In this document: positions 1 through 8,215 of the stretch, in pieces | Position numbering within the stretch: the stretch's first letter is position 1 | Layout of the letters: each line of letters begins with the position of its first letter | Assembly: GCF_003601985.1 (NCBI RefSeq) | Contig: NZ_QZXA01000004.1 | Location: 1-64,000 of the forward strand | Length of the DNA stretch: 64,000 nucleotides | Direction: 5' to 3' | DNA from: Mesorhizobium jarvisii | Lineage (GTDB): Bacteria; Pseudomonadota; Alphaproteobacteria; Rhizobiales; Rhizobiaceae | Translations under genes and position numbers: made by a program | Notes under the pieces: generated by a model | Seen by the model: only the letters and a program-made list of their open reading frames with translations | Database searches by the model: none | Told to the model about the DNA's origin: nothing

Positions 1-1
1 C

Positions 2-277
2 GCCAAGTTGGCCGGCCTGGCGCCGATCGCCAATGACAGTGGCAAGCGCAGCGGTCGAAGACCAGTGCGCGGCGGTCGGGCAGGGCCGCGCGGCGTCCTC
101 TTTCTCGTTGCCAGCATCGTTGCCAAATATGATCCGCATCTGGCAGCTTTCAAGCAACGGTTGCAGACTGCCGGAAAGGAGAAAATGGTCATCCGCATTG
201 CGCTCGCCCGCAAGCTGCTCGTCATTCTCAATGCAAAAGCACGCGACGCGCGTAACGAATTCGCAAATGCAACTTGA
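2..277 (+). CDS. IS110-family transposase, C-terminal part (5' end outside window)
   Basis: The reading frame is open from the window edge to a TGA at 277 and gives about 91 residues. They resemble the C-terminal Transposase_20 region of IS110/IS116/IS902 transposases: a GLAPIANDSG stretch, a following GGRAGPRGVLF block, then a KQRLQTAGKEK and ARKLLVILNA tail. IS110 elements use a DEDD-type transposase and usually leave no terminal inverted repeats. The N-terminal catalytic half lies to the left, so I cannot say whether the gene is intact. The match is from memory of the family pattern. The frame continues without a stop, so at least this end is not decayed. Confidence 0.8.
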   Translation, partial: AKLAGLAPIANDSGKRSGRRPVRGGRAGPRGVLFLVASIVAKYDPHLAAFKQRLQTAGKEKMVIRIALARKLLVILNAKARDARNEFANAT

Positions 278-319
278 CACCTCAGATAGTCGCTCATCCG
301 ACCTTGCTTCGCGAGGCCA

Positions 320-342
320 CCTTCTCCCGCAAGGGGAGAAGG
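320..342. repeat. Short palindromic intergenic repeat (hairpin)
   Basis: CCTTCTCCC at 320-328 and GGGAGAAGG at 334-342 form a perfect 9-bp stem around a 5-nt loop. It lies between the transposase tail and the convergent phosphodiesterase gene. No T-run follows on either strand, so it does not look like an intrinsic terminator. Hairpins of this composition, preceded by a CTCATCCGACC-like stretch as here (294-303), are common dispersed elements in rhizobial genomes as far as I recall. Confidence 0.55.
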
Positions 343-355
343 AAAGGCGCCCCGC

Positions 356-1195
356 TCAACCCAAGAAAGGCTTCGCCTTCATCGTCGCCGGTACCGGCAC
401 GCCGAGCCGCCTCAGCACCGTCGGCGCCAGCTGCAGCTGGTCGAGCAGCGTATCGGCTTCAGGCCCTTGGCCTTGTCCGAAATAATACAGCGCGAAATCC
501 TGCATCTCGTCATCATGGCCGCCATGGTGGCCGCGGTCGGTCTGGCCATGGTCGGCGGTGACCATCACCTCGTAACCGGCCGCGATCCAGCCCGGCAGGA
601 AGGCGGCCAGCATGCCGTCCATCGCGTAGACGGCATGGTCCATCTCGTGGCAGTCATGGCCGAAGCGATGGCCCATGGAGTCCAGCGTGCAGGTGTGCAG
701 GATGCCGTAGTCGATGCCGTGGCGTTTGGTCAGCATGGTCAGCGTCGCGAACAAATCGACGTCGCTCGGCGTCATCTGGTTGCGGGCGTTGTAGCCGGTC
801 ATGGTGTGGAAGCGGCCATGCGTGATCGGCCCACCCGGCTCGTCATACTCCATGTCCTCGACCAGGTCGAACGGGTGGGAGCGGAAGAATTCCGACCAGT
901 AGGAGTGGGTGACCGCCCCGGTCCTGCCGCCGGCCTTGCTGACTTCGGAGAAGATGTCGGGCTGCCCGACGCGGAACCGATTCTCATTGGAAAGGATGCC
1001 ATGCACCTGCGGCGACACGCCGGTGTGGATCGAGGCATAGCAGCAGGCCGAGGTCGACGGCAGCACCGAGCGCATCTTCCAGACCCGCGCTTCACCCGAT
1101 TGCACCCAGCCTTCGAGATTGCCCATCAGCCGGCGCCAGTTGCGATAGGGAACGCCGTCGAGGATGATCAGCAGAAGCTTGGATTTGAGCGCCAT
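356..1195 (-). CDS. Alkaline phosphatase superfamily / type I phosphodiesterase-nucleotide pyrophosphatase-like protein
   Basis: A 279-residue protein of the alkaline phosphatase superfamily. It opens with a LLLIILDGV strand carrying the first metal-binding Asp. A Ser/Thr-rich nucleophile region follows (VLPSTSACCYASIHTG), then late metal ligands in DSMGH and TADHGQTDRGHHGGH. The family hydrolyses phosphate mono- or diesters with two metal ions; the substrate here is unknown. I chose the ATG at 1195 because GGAG lies six bases upstream. An upstream in-frame ATG would add 20 residues. The gene is the last one on the minus strand of the peptide-transporter region, 115 nt after the binding protein gene, so it may process a phosphorylated ligand brought in by that importer (inference). 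Confidence 0.75.
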   Translation of the reverse strand: MALKSKLLLIILDGVPYRNWRRLMGNLEGWVQSGEARVWKMRSVLPSTSACCYASIHTGVSPQVHGILSNENRFRVGQPDIFSEVSKAGGRTGAVTHSYWSEFFRSHPFDLVEDMEYDEPGGPITHGRFHTMTGYNARNQMTPSDVDLFATLTMLTKRHGIDYGILHTCTLDSMGHRFGHDCHEMDHAVYAMDGMLAAFLPGWIAAGYEVMVTADHGQTDRGHHGGHDDEMQDFALYYFGQGQGPEADTLLDQLQLAPTVLRRLGVPVPATMKAKPFLG

Positions 1196-1310
1196 GGGCT
1201 GCTCCATGATGTCTGGCTGTTGAAACGGGAACGCCGCGTGCCGTTTCTGGCACACGGCGTTCTTGTATGTAAATCAGACGGGGCACGTGAATCAGACAGG
1301 CAGGGTCCGG

Positions 1311-2900
1311 CTAAGCGTTGAGCCAGCACTCACCAAGCGCGTAGCCATCCATCATCTCGCCGATCGGGCTCTTGGCAAAACCGCCGATCTTGTTGGTAGC
1401 GGCGGCATCGATGAACTGGTTGAAGAACGGCACGATCAGGCCGCCCTCGTCGCGCATCAGGACCGCCATGTCGTGGTAGATCGCCTTGCGCTTGGCCTGG
1501 TCGAGCTCGCCGCGCGCCGCAAGCAGCATCTTGTCGAATTCCGGCCGCTTGAAGCGCGTGTCGTTCCAGTCGGCGGTCGAGACGTAGCCGGTGGAATACA
1601 TCTGGTCCTGCGTGGCGCGCCCGCCCCAGTAGGAGAGCGAGAAGGGCTGCTTGTTCCAGACTTCCGACCAGTAGCCGTCGCCGGGCTCGCGCTTGATCTC
1701 GATCTTGATGCCGGCCTTGGCGCAGGACTGCTGATAGAGCTGGGCGGCGTCGACGGCGCCGGGGAAGGCGACATCGGAAGTGCGCAGCAGGATCGAGCCG
1801 CTGTGGCCCGACTTCTTGTAGAGCGCGGCCGCCTTCTCCGGATCGAACTTGCGCTGTTCGATGTCGGTCGAAAACAGCGGGTAGGCTTCGTTGATCGGGA
1901 AGTCGTTGCCGACCGAGCCATAGCCGCGCAGGATCTTCGTCAGCATTTCCTCGCGGTCCATGGCGAGTTTCAGCGCCATGCGCAGGTCGTTGTTGTCGAA
2001 GGGCGCGGTGTCGCAGAACATGTTGAACGGGTAGTAGCCCTTGCCCGACACGTTCTCGATGCTGACGCCGGGGATGCGCTTGACCAGGTCGACGACCTTG
2101 GGCTCGACGCGGTTGATCATGTGCACCTGGCCGCCCTGCAGCGCCGCAAGCCGCGCGGTGGCGTCATTGATGACGACGATCTCGATCTGGTCGGCATGGC
2201 CCATCTTGTCGCCTTGCCAGTAATTGGCGAAGCGCTCGCCGCCATGGCGCACGCCGGGCTGGTTGACGGTGACCTTGTAGGGACCGGCGCTGATGCCGGC
2301 ATTGGGATTGTCCTTGCCGCCATTCGGCTGGATGACGAGGTGGTAGTCGGCCATCAGATAGGGGAAATCGGCGTCGGCATCGCCGAGCGTGACGATGACT
2401 TCCTTGCCGCTTGCCTTGACGCCCTTGATGTTCTTGAGGATGCCGAGCGCACCGGATTTGGACTTCTCGTCGGCATGGCGCTCGATGGTGGCGGCGATGT
2501 CTTCGGCGGTGACGGTCTTGCCGTTGTGGAACTCGATGCCGTCGCGCACCTTGATCGTCCAGGTCTTGGCATCCTTGGATGCGCCGATCTCCTGCGCGAT
2601 CATATTGGTCAGGCTGTTGTCGGGCATCAGCCGGACCAGATATTCGCCCCACTGCTTGCCGAAGCTGAAGGTGACCTGGCTGAGGTTCAGCGCGGGGTCG
2701 AGGCTGTTGGTCGACTCGCCGCCCTGCAGGCCGGCCTTGAGGATGCCGCCCTTGACCGGCGTCTGTGCGAAGGCTTTCCCGGCCAGCGTCGTTGCCAGCG
2801 CCGCCGACACACCCAGTGCCGCCGTGCGGCCAAGGAAGTCGCGCCGCGACATCCGGCCCTGTCCGGCGAGATCGGCGAGATGGTCGAGTTCCGTCTTCAT
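1311..2900 (-). CDS. Peptide-type ABC transporter substrate-binding protein (SBP_bac_5), copy 1
   Basis: A 529-residue periplasmic binding protein of the DppA/OppA family. The N-terminus has a twin-arginine motif (SRRDFLG, about residues 19-25), a hydrophobic stretch and an AFA cleavage site. Family features follow: a SLDPAL block, the DGIEFHNGKTVTAEDI region and a C-terminal QMYSTGYVSTADWND segment. The ATG at 2900 is preceded by AGGAAC. It is very similar throughout to the binding protein at 6475-8061 and lies on the other side of the same permease and ATPase genes. It is separated from the ATPase gene by 108 nt, so it may have its own promoter. The ligand cannot be read from the sequence. 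Confidence 0.9.
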   Translation of the reverse strand: MKTELDHLADLAGQGRMSRRDFLGRTAALGVSAALATTLAGKAFAQTPVKGGILKAGLQGGESTNSLDPALNLSQVTFSFGKQWGEYLVRLMPDNSLTNMIAQEIGASKDAKTWTIKVRDGIEFHNGKTVTAEDIAATIERHADEKSKSGALGILKNIKGVKASGKEVIVTLGDADADFPYLMADYHLVIQPNGGKDNPNAGISAGPYKVTVNQPGVRHGGERFANYWQGDKMGHADQIEIVVINDATARLAALQGGQVHMINRVEPKVVDLVKRIPGVSIENVSGKGYYPFNMFCDTAPFDNNDLRMALKLAMDREEMLTKILRGYGSVGNDFPINEAYPLFSTDIEQRKFDPEKAAALYKKSGHSGSILLRTSDVAFPGAVDAAQLYQQSCAKAGIKIEIKREPGDGYWSEVWNKQPFSLSYWGGRATQDQMYSTGYVSTADWNDTRFKRPEFDKMLLAARGELDQAKRKAIYHDMAVLMRDEGGLIVPFFNQFIDAAATNKIGGFAKSPIGEMMDGYALGECWLNA

Positions 2901-3008
2901 GTTCCTACCCCCTGTTGAAAACAACGTCACGGGCAGCGCCCGTCCGCAAGGACGTGTGGCGCTTTCGTGTTGCATCTGGATGACGACAGCCGCCCGACCA
3001 GCAGGTCG

Positions 3009-4664
3009 CTAGTTCCCCGCGCTGGCCATGCGCCGCCCCTTGATCGCCTTTTCCAGCCAGCCGATCTCCATCTCCGGAACCGACGACAGGAGAAGGTCGG
3101 TATAGGCATCGAAGGGCGGCGTCAGAACCTTGCTCTTCGAGCCGTAGCGAACCACTTCGCCGCGATACATCACCGCGATCGAATCGGCGATCGACTTCAC
3201 CGTCGCCAGATCGTGGGTGATGAAGAGATAGGCGACCTTTTCATGCTGCTGCAGGTTGAGCAGCAGCTTGAGGATGCCGTTGGCCACCAGCGGATCGAGC
3301 GCCGAGGTCACCTCGTCGCAGATGATCAGCTTCGGCTTGGCGGCGAGCGAACGGGCGATGCAGACGCGCTGCTTCTGGCCGCCGGAAAGCTCGGCCGGAT
3401 AGCGGTCGACGAAGCCCTTGCCCATCTCGATCTCGTCAAGCAGCTCGGCGACGCGCTTGTCGCGTTCCCTGCCGCGCATGCCGAAATAGAATTCGAGCGG
3501 CCGGCCGATGATAGTGCCGACGGTCTGGCGCGGGTTCATCGCCACGTCGGCCATCTGGTAGATCATCTGCAACTGGCGCAGATCTTCCTTCGGCCGGTCG
3601 GCAAGCCGGTTGGCGAGCGGGCGCCCATCGAAGGTGACGGTGCCTTGTTCGGGCGGCAAAAGTCCGGTGATGGCGCGCGCCAGCGTCGACTTGCCCGAGC
3701 CGGATTCGCCGACCACGGCCAGCGTCTGGCCGGGGTAGATGTCGACCGAGACGTTCTTCAGCACCTTGACGTGGCCGCCGCCATAGGCGGCGGTGACGTT
3801 CTTCACCGACAGGAACGGCGTGGCGCCGGGGTTCTGCTCCTGGTGCTCGATCTCATGCACCGAGACCAGCGCGTTGGTGTATTCCTGGCGCGGCTCCTTG
3901 ATGATCTGCCTTGTACCGCCCCATTCTACCAGCCTGCCATGGCGCAGCACCATGATCTCGTCGGAGACCTGGGCGACGACGGCAAGGTCGTGGGTGATGT
4001 AGAGCGCCGCCACATGGGTGTCGCGGATGGCATCCTTGATCGCCGACAGCACGTCGATCTGCGTCGTCACGTCGAGCGCCGTTGTCGGCTCGTCGAAGAC
4101 GATCAGGTCGGGTTCCGAGCACAGCGCCATTGCCGTCATGACGCGCTGAAGCTGGCCGCCCGAGACCTGGTGCGGAAAGCGTTCGCCGATGGTTTCAGGG
4201 TTCGGCAGGCTGAGCTTCTTGAACAGCGCGACGGCGCGCTTCTCGGCTTCGGCGCGTGTCGCCGTGCCATGCAGCAGCGTGGCTTCCACCACCTGGTCCA
4301 TCAGCCGGTGCGCCGGGTTGAAGGCGGCCGCCGCCGACTGCGCGACATAGCAGACCTCGCGGCCGCGCAGTTTGCGGAAACCTTCCTTGCCGCCCTTCAG
4401 GATGTCGCGGCCGTTGAGGATCACCTCGCCGCCGGTGATGCGCACGCCGCCGCGGCCATAGCCCATCGACGACAGGCCGATGGTCGACTTGCCGGCGCCA
4501 GATTCGCCGATCAGGCCCAGCACCTTGCCCTTTTCCAGCGTCAGCGAGACATCGTGCACCAGCACGATGTTCTTTGGCGCCTCGCCGGGCGGGTAGACCG
4601 TGGCCTCGATGCGCAGATTCCTGATATCGAGCAGCACGCCGGGCTTCGCTTTGCTGTCGGCCAT
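3009..4664 (-). CDS. ABC transporter ATP-binding protein, two fused ATPase domains (DppD-DppF type)
   Basis: A 551-residue cytoplasmic ATPase with two complete nucleotide-binding domains in one chain. Domain 1 (about residues 10-260) has Walker A GESGAGKST, signature VSGGQLQRV and Walker B LIVFDEPTTALD. Domain 2 (about 280-540) has GESGSGKST, LSGGQKQRV and LIICDEVTSALD. It powers the adjacent DppB/DppC-type permeases. The ATG at 4664 overlaps the stop of the upstream permease by one base (TGATG), which suggests translational coupling, and AGGGAGG sits upstream. An in-frame GTG lies directly before the ATG. Much of the frame upstream of 4664 is only the shadow of the permease gene. Confidence 0.93.
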   Translation of the reverse strand: MADSKAKPGVLLDIRNLRIEATVYPPGEAPKNIVLVHDVSLTLEKGKVLGLIGESGAGKSTIGLSSMGYGRGGVRITGGEVILNGRDILKGGKEGFRKLRGREVCYVAQSAAAAFNPAHRLMDQVVEATLLHGTATRAEAEKRAVALFKKLSLPNPETIGERFPHQVSGGQLQRVMTAMALCSEPDLIVFDEPTTALDVTTQIDVLSAIKDAIRDTHVAALYITHDLAVVAQVSDEIMVLRHGRLVEWGGTRQIIKEPRQEYTNALVSVHEIEHQEQNPGATPFLSVKNVTAAYGGGHVKVLKNVSVDIYPGQTLAVVGESGSGKSTLARAITGLLPPEQGTVTFDGRPLANRLADRPKEDLRQLQMIYQMADVAMNPRQTVGTIIGRPLEFYFGMRGRERDKRVAELLDEIEMGKGFVDRYPAELSGGQKQRVCIARSLAAKPKLIICDEVTSALDPLVANGILKLLLNLQQHEKVAYLFITHDLATVKSIADSIAVMYRGEVVRYGSKSKVLTPPFDAYTDLLLSSVPEMEIGWLEKAIKGRRMASAGN

Positions 4665-5488
4665 CACCCGCGTCCTCCCTTCAGGCTTGTCGTGCGGTTG
4701 AGAATCCAGTCGGCGACAAGGTTGACCGAGATGGCGAGCGCGGCGATCGCCCCCGCCGGAATGAGTGCTGCGGCGATGCCGAAGACGATGCCGTCCTTGT
4801 TTTCCTTGACCATGCCGCCCCAGTCGGCGTCCGGCGGTTGCACGCCAAGGCCGAGGAAGGACAGCGTCGACAGGAACAGGACAGCATAGATGAAGCGCAG
4901 GCCGAGTTCCGAAACCAGCGGCGACAGCGCATTGGGCAGGATTTCGCGGAAGATGATCCAGGCGCTGCCTTCGCCGCGCAGTTTTGCCGCCTCGACATAA
5001 TCCATGACGTTGATGTCGACGGCGACCGCGCGCGACAGGCGGTAGACGCGGGTCGAGTCGAGAATGCCCATGACCAGGATCAGCGTTACCAGGTTTGTCG
5101 GCAGCACGGAGAGCACGACCAGGCCCATGATCAGGGTCGGGATCGACATCAGCAGGTCGACGAGGCGCGACAGGATCGTGTCGAACCAGCCGCCGAACAC
5201 CGCCGCCGAGAAACCGAGTATGGCGCCGAGCGAGAAGGACAGCGCGGTGGCCAGCACGGCGATGAACAGGGTGATGCGGGCGCCGTAGATCATGCGCGAC
5301 AAGAGATCGCGGCCGAGATTGTCGGTGCCGAGCCAATGCGCGGCCGACATTGGTTCCCAGACGTCGCCGACGATCTCGGCATTGTCGTGCGGCGAGATCC
5401 ACGGTGCCAAGATCGCCGCCAGTACGAACAGGGCGGTCAGCACCAGGCCGATCAGGGCGGGGATGGGAATGCGTCTTATATCGAGCAT
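4664..5488 (-). CDS. Peptide-type ABC transporter permease, DppC-like
   Basis: A 274-residue inner-membrane permease with an N-terminal membrane segment (residues about 9-30), a periplasmic loop holding the LGTDNLGRDLLSR signature of the DppC group, and a BPD_transp_1 domain. The ATPase-contact loop (EAA-like, YVEAAKLRGEG) is at about residue 165. The ATG at 5488 has GAGGGGG just upstream; a longer frame adds 31 residues of poor quality. It begins 10 nt after the DppB-like permease ends and overlaps the ATPase start by one base, so all three are one transcription unit. Confidence 0.92.
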   Translation of the reverse strand: MLDIRRIPIPALIGLVLTALFVLAAILAPWISPHDNAEIVGDVWEPMSAAHWLGTDNLGRDLLSRMIYGARITLFIAVLATALSFSLGAILGFSAAVFGGWFDTILSRLVDLLMSIPTLIMGLVVLSVLPTNLVTLILVMGILDSTRVYRLSRAVAVDINVMDYVEAAKLRGEGSAWIIFREILPNALSPLVSELGLRFIYAVLFLSTLSFLGLGVQPPDADWGGMVKENKDGIVFGIAAALIPAGAIAALAISVNLVADWILNRTTSLKGGRG

Positions 5489-5498
5489 GCCCGCCCCC

Positions 5499-6458
5499 TC
5501 ACTTTGGATGTCGCAGACGCGGATTGGCGACGATCGCCGCAATGTCCGCGATGATGTTGAGGCTGATGTAGACGGCGGCAAAGATCAGGCCGACCGCCTG
5601 CACGACCGGCACGTCGCGCTTGGTGACGTGGTCCACCAGATATTGCCCCATGCCGGGATAGACGAAGATCACCTCGACCACGACGACGCCGACGATCAGA
5701 TAGGCGAGGTTGAGCATGACGACGTTGATGATCGGCGCGATGGCGTTCGGGAAGGCGTGCTTGCGGATGACGGCGAAGGCCGAGAGCCCCTTGAGCTCCG
5801 CCGTCTCGACATAGGCCGACTGCATGACATTGAGGATCGCCGCACGGGTCATACGCATCATGTGGGCCAGCACCACCAGCGTCAGCGCCGTCGCCGGCAG
5901 CGCGATGGCCTGCATCCGCTCGCCAAAGGGCATGCCGTCATAGACGGTCGAGATGGCGGGAAAGATCTGCCATTTCACCGCGAAGAAATAGACCAGGAGA
6001 TAGCCGATGAAGAATTCCGGGAAGGAGGTCGAGGCGAGCGCCAGCCCGGAGATCAGCTTGTCGACCCAGCCATTGCGGTAGCGCACGGCGATCAGGCCGA
6101 GGATGATTGCCAGCGGCACGGCCACGACCGCCGCCCAGAAGGCCAGGAACAGCGTGTTCCACAGCCGGCCCTTGATCGAGGTGGCGATATCCTGGCCGCT
6201 CGACATGGCAGTGCCGAGGTCGCCGGTCAGCACGCCGCCGAGCCAGTGGAAATACCTGACATAGGCCGGGTCGTTGAGGCCGAGCTGTTCGCGCAGATTG
6301 GCGAGCGACTCCGGCGTTGCCGATTGTCCCAGAATGGCTTGCGCGACGTCGCCGGGCAGGATTTGCGTGCCGGCGAAGATCAGGACCGAAATGGCCAGCA
6401 GAAGGAGGATGCCCAGCGCGACGCGCTGGGCAATTAGCTTCAGGATCGGTGAGGACAT
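5499..6458 (-). CDS. Peptide-type ABC transporter permease, DppB-like
   Basis: A 319-residue inner-membrane permease of the DppB/OppB group. The N-terminal hydrophobic helix is followed by the LPGD motif typical of this group (about residues 34-37), then a large periplasmic loop and six or so membrane segments. The cytoplasmic coupling loop is YVETAELKGLS, and a VYPGMGQYLVDHV stretch near the end is also characteristic. It pairs with the DppC-like permease to form the channel. It follows the copy 2 binding protein by 16 nt and precedes the DppC gene by 10 nt on the minus strand. Confidence 0.92.
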   Translation of the reverse strand: MSSPILKLIAQRVALGILLLLAISVLIFAGTQILPGDVAQAILGQSATPESLANLREQLGLNDPAYVRYFHWLGGVLTGDLGTAMSSGQDIATSIKGRLWNTLFLAFWAAVVAVPLAIILGLIAVRYRNGWVDKLISGLALASTSFPEFFIGYLLVYFFAVKWQIFPAISTVYDGMPFGERMQAIALPATALTLVVLAHMMRMTRAAILNVMQSAYVETAELKGLSAFAVIRKHAFPNAIAPIINVVMLNLAYLIVGVVVVEVIFVYPGMGQYLVDHVTKRDVPVVQAVGLIFAAVYISLNIIADIAAIVANPRLRHPK

Positions 6459-6474
6459 CTCCGCAAAGCCGGAC

Positions 6475-8061
6475 TCAGGCCTGCAGCCAGCACTTCGCCA
6501 GGGCGTAGCCGTTCATCAGTTCCTGGTGCGGATCGTCCACCCAGCCATCGACCTTGGCGCCGGTGGCGTCGATGAACTGGTTGAACATCGGCAGGATCAG
6601 GCCGCCTTCGTCGCGCACCATGACGGCCATGTCGTGGTACATCTGCTTGCGCTTGGCCTCGTCGAGCTCGGCGCGCGCCGCCAGCACCATCTTGTCGAAG
6701 TCCGGGCGCTTGAAACGTGTGTCGTTCCAGTCGGCGGTCGACAGATAGGCGGTCGAGTACATCTGGTCCTGCGTCGAGCGTCCGCCCCAGTAGGAGGCGC
6801 AGAAGGGCTGCTTGTTCCAGACCTCGTTCCAGTAGCCGTCGCCGGGCTCGCGCTTGAGCTCGATCTTGATGCCGGCCTTGGCCGCGCTCTGCTGGAAGAG
6901 CTGCGAGGCATCGACCGCGCCGGGGAAGGCGACGTCCGAAGTCCTCAGCAGAACAGTGCCATCATGGCCGGACTTCTTATAGTGGAACTTGGCCTTGTCG
7001 GGATCGTACTTGCGCTGCTCGATTTCGGTGAACAGCGGATAGGACGCGTTGATCGGGAAGTCGTTGCCGAGCGAGCCATAGCCGCGCAGCACCTTGGTCA
7101 GCATCTCTTCGCGGTCAATGGCGAGCTTCAGCGCCATGCGCAGGTCGTTGTTGTCGAAGGGCGCCGTGTTGCAATGCATGATGAAGACATAGTGGCCCGG
7201 ACCCGCATGGTTGCGGATGGTCACGCCCGGCACGCGCTTGATCAGGTCGACGATCTTCGGCTCGACGCGGTTGATCATGTTGACCTGGCCGCCCTGCAGG
7301 GCCGCCGTGCGCGCCGTCGCATCGTTGATGACGATGACTTCGATCTGGTCGGCATGGCCCATCTTGTCGCCCTGCCAGTAATTGGCGAAACGCTCGCCGC
7401 CATGGCGCACACCGGGCTCGTTGGTCTTGACCACATACGGGCCGGCCGAAATGCCGGCATCGGGCTTGTCTTTGCCGCCATTCGGCTGGACGATCAGGTG
7501 ATAGTCGCTGAGCAGGTAGGGAAGGTCGGCATTGGCCTCCTTCAGCGTCAGCACCACTTCCTTGCCGCTGGCCTTGATGGTCGCGATACCCTTCATGTAG
7601 CCGAGCGCGCCGGATTTCGACTTCTCGTCCGAGTGGCGCTCCAGCGTGGCGGCCACGTCCTCGGCGGTCACGGTCTTGCCGTTGTGGAATTCGACGCCGT
7701 CGCGGATTTTCAGGGTCCAGGTCTTCGCATCGTCGGACGAGCCGATCTCTTCGGCAATGCGGTTCTCGAGCTTGCCGTCCGGCGACAGTTCGACGATCAT
7801 TTCGCCCCAGCACTTGCCGAAGGCGAACGGCACCTGCGTCATCATCAGCGCCGGATCGAGGCTGTTGGTGGATTCACCGCCGACCAGGCCGGCCTTCAGC
7901 GTGCCGCCCTTGACCGGGCCTGCCGCGCGCGCAGCACTTGAAAGCAGCGAATTGGCGAAGGGTGCGGCAATGCCGAGCGCTGCCGCGCGACCGAGAAAAT
8001 CACGACGGCTCAGCTTGCCTGCTGCGACACGCCGGCTAAGGAATTCCAGTTCGTTCGACAT
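6475..8061 (-). CDS. Peptide-type ABC transporter substrate-binding protein (SBP_bac_5), copy 2
   Basis: A 528-residue periplasmic binding protein with a twin-arginine-type leader (SRRDFLGRAAALG) and an ARA-type cleavage region near residue 47. The mature part has SLDPAL, DGVEFHNGKTVTAEDV and QMYSTAYLSTADWND, nearly the same as copy 1 at 1311-2900. It is the first gene of the permease-ATPase unit, with GAGGAA upstream of the ATG. Two such closely related binding proteins on one importer suggest either a recent duplication or two ligands of the same class. The 154 nt between this gene and the hydrolase upstream is the likely promoter region. Confidence 0.92.
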   Translation of the reverse strand: MSNELEFLSRRVAAGKLSRRDFLGRAAALGIAAPFANSLLSSAARAAGPVKGGTLKAGLVGGESTNSLDPALMMTQVPFAFGKCWGEMIVELSPDGKLENRIAEEIGSSDDAKTWTLKIRDGVEFHNGKTVTAEDVAATLERHSDEKSKSGALGYMKGIATIKASGKEVVLTLKEANADLPYLLSDYHLIVQPNGGKDKPDAGISAGPYVVKTNEPGVRHGGERFANYWQGDKMGHADQIEVIVINDATARTAALQGGQVNMINRVEPKIVDLIKRVPGVTIRNHAGPGHYVFIMHCNTAPFDNNDLRMALKLAIDREEMLTKVLRGYGSLGNDFPINASYPLFTEIEQRKYDPDKAKFHYKKSGHDGTVLLRTSDVAFPGAVDASQLFQQSAAKAGIKIELKREPGDGYWNEVWNKQPFCASYWGGRSTQDQMYSTAYLSTADWNDTRFKRPDFDKMVLAARAELDEAKRKQMYHDMAVMVRDEGGLILPMFNQFIDATGAKVDGWVDDPHQELMNGYALAKCWLQA

Positions 8062-8215
8062 TTTGAGTTCCTCACTCTGTTGGTTCGACTCTACGGTCGA
8101 TTTTTGTTGTTAATTCTCCCTGAATAATGAGGGTAAGCCAATGCCGTAAGCAAGACCGAATGCGACATGCCGTGGCGTAAATCGTACGTCGCATTTGGAC
8201 CAAGGGTGTCGGCGC

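Noticed and set aside
1263..2918. A 551-codon plus-strand open frame opposite the first peptide-binding protein gene
   Set aside because: The minus-strand gene has a twin-arginine leader and family motifs. The plus frame has a composition typical of antisense shadows in GC-rich DNA and no family resemblance.
2967..4889. A 640-codon plus-strand open frame opposite the fused ATPase gene
   Set aside because: The opposite strand encodes two complete ABC ATPase domains with all motifs. The plus frame is rich in His, Arg and Asp runs as expected for a shadow.
6274..7941. A 555-codon plus-strand open frame opposite the second peptide-binding protein gene
   Set aside because: It parallels the shadow opposite the first copy, as it should if both are only the complements of paralogous genes.
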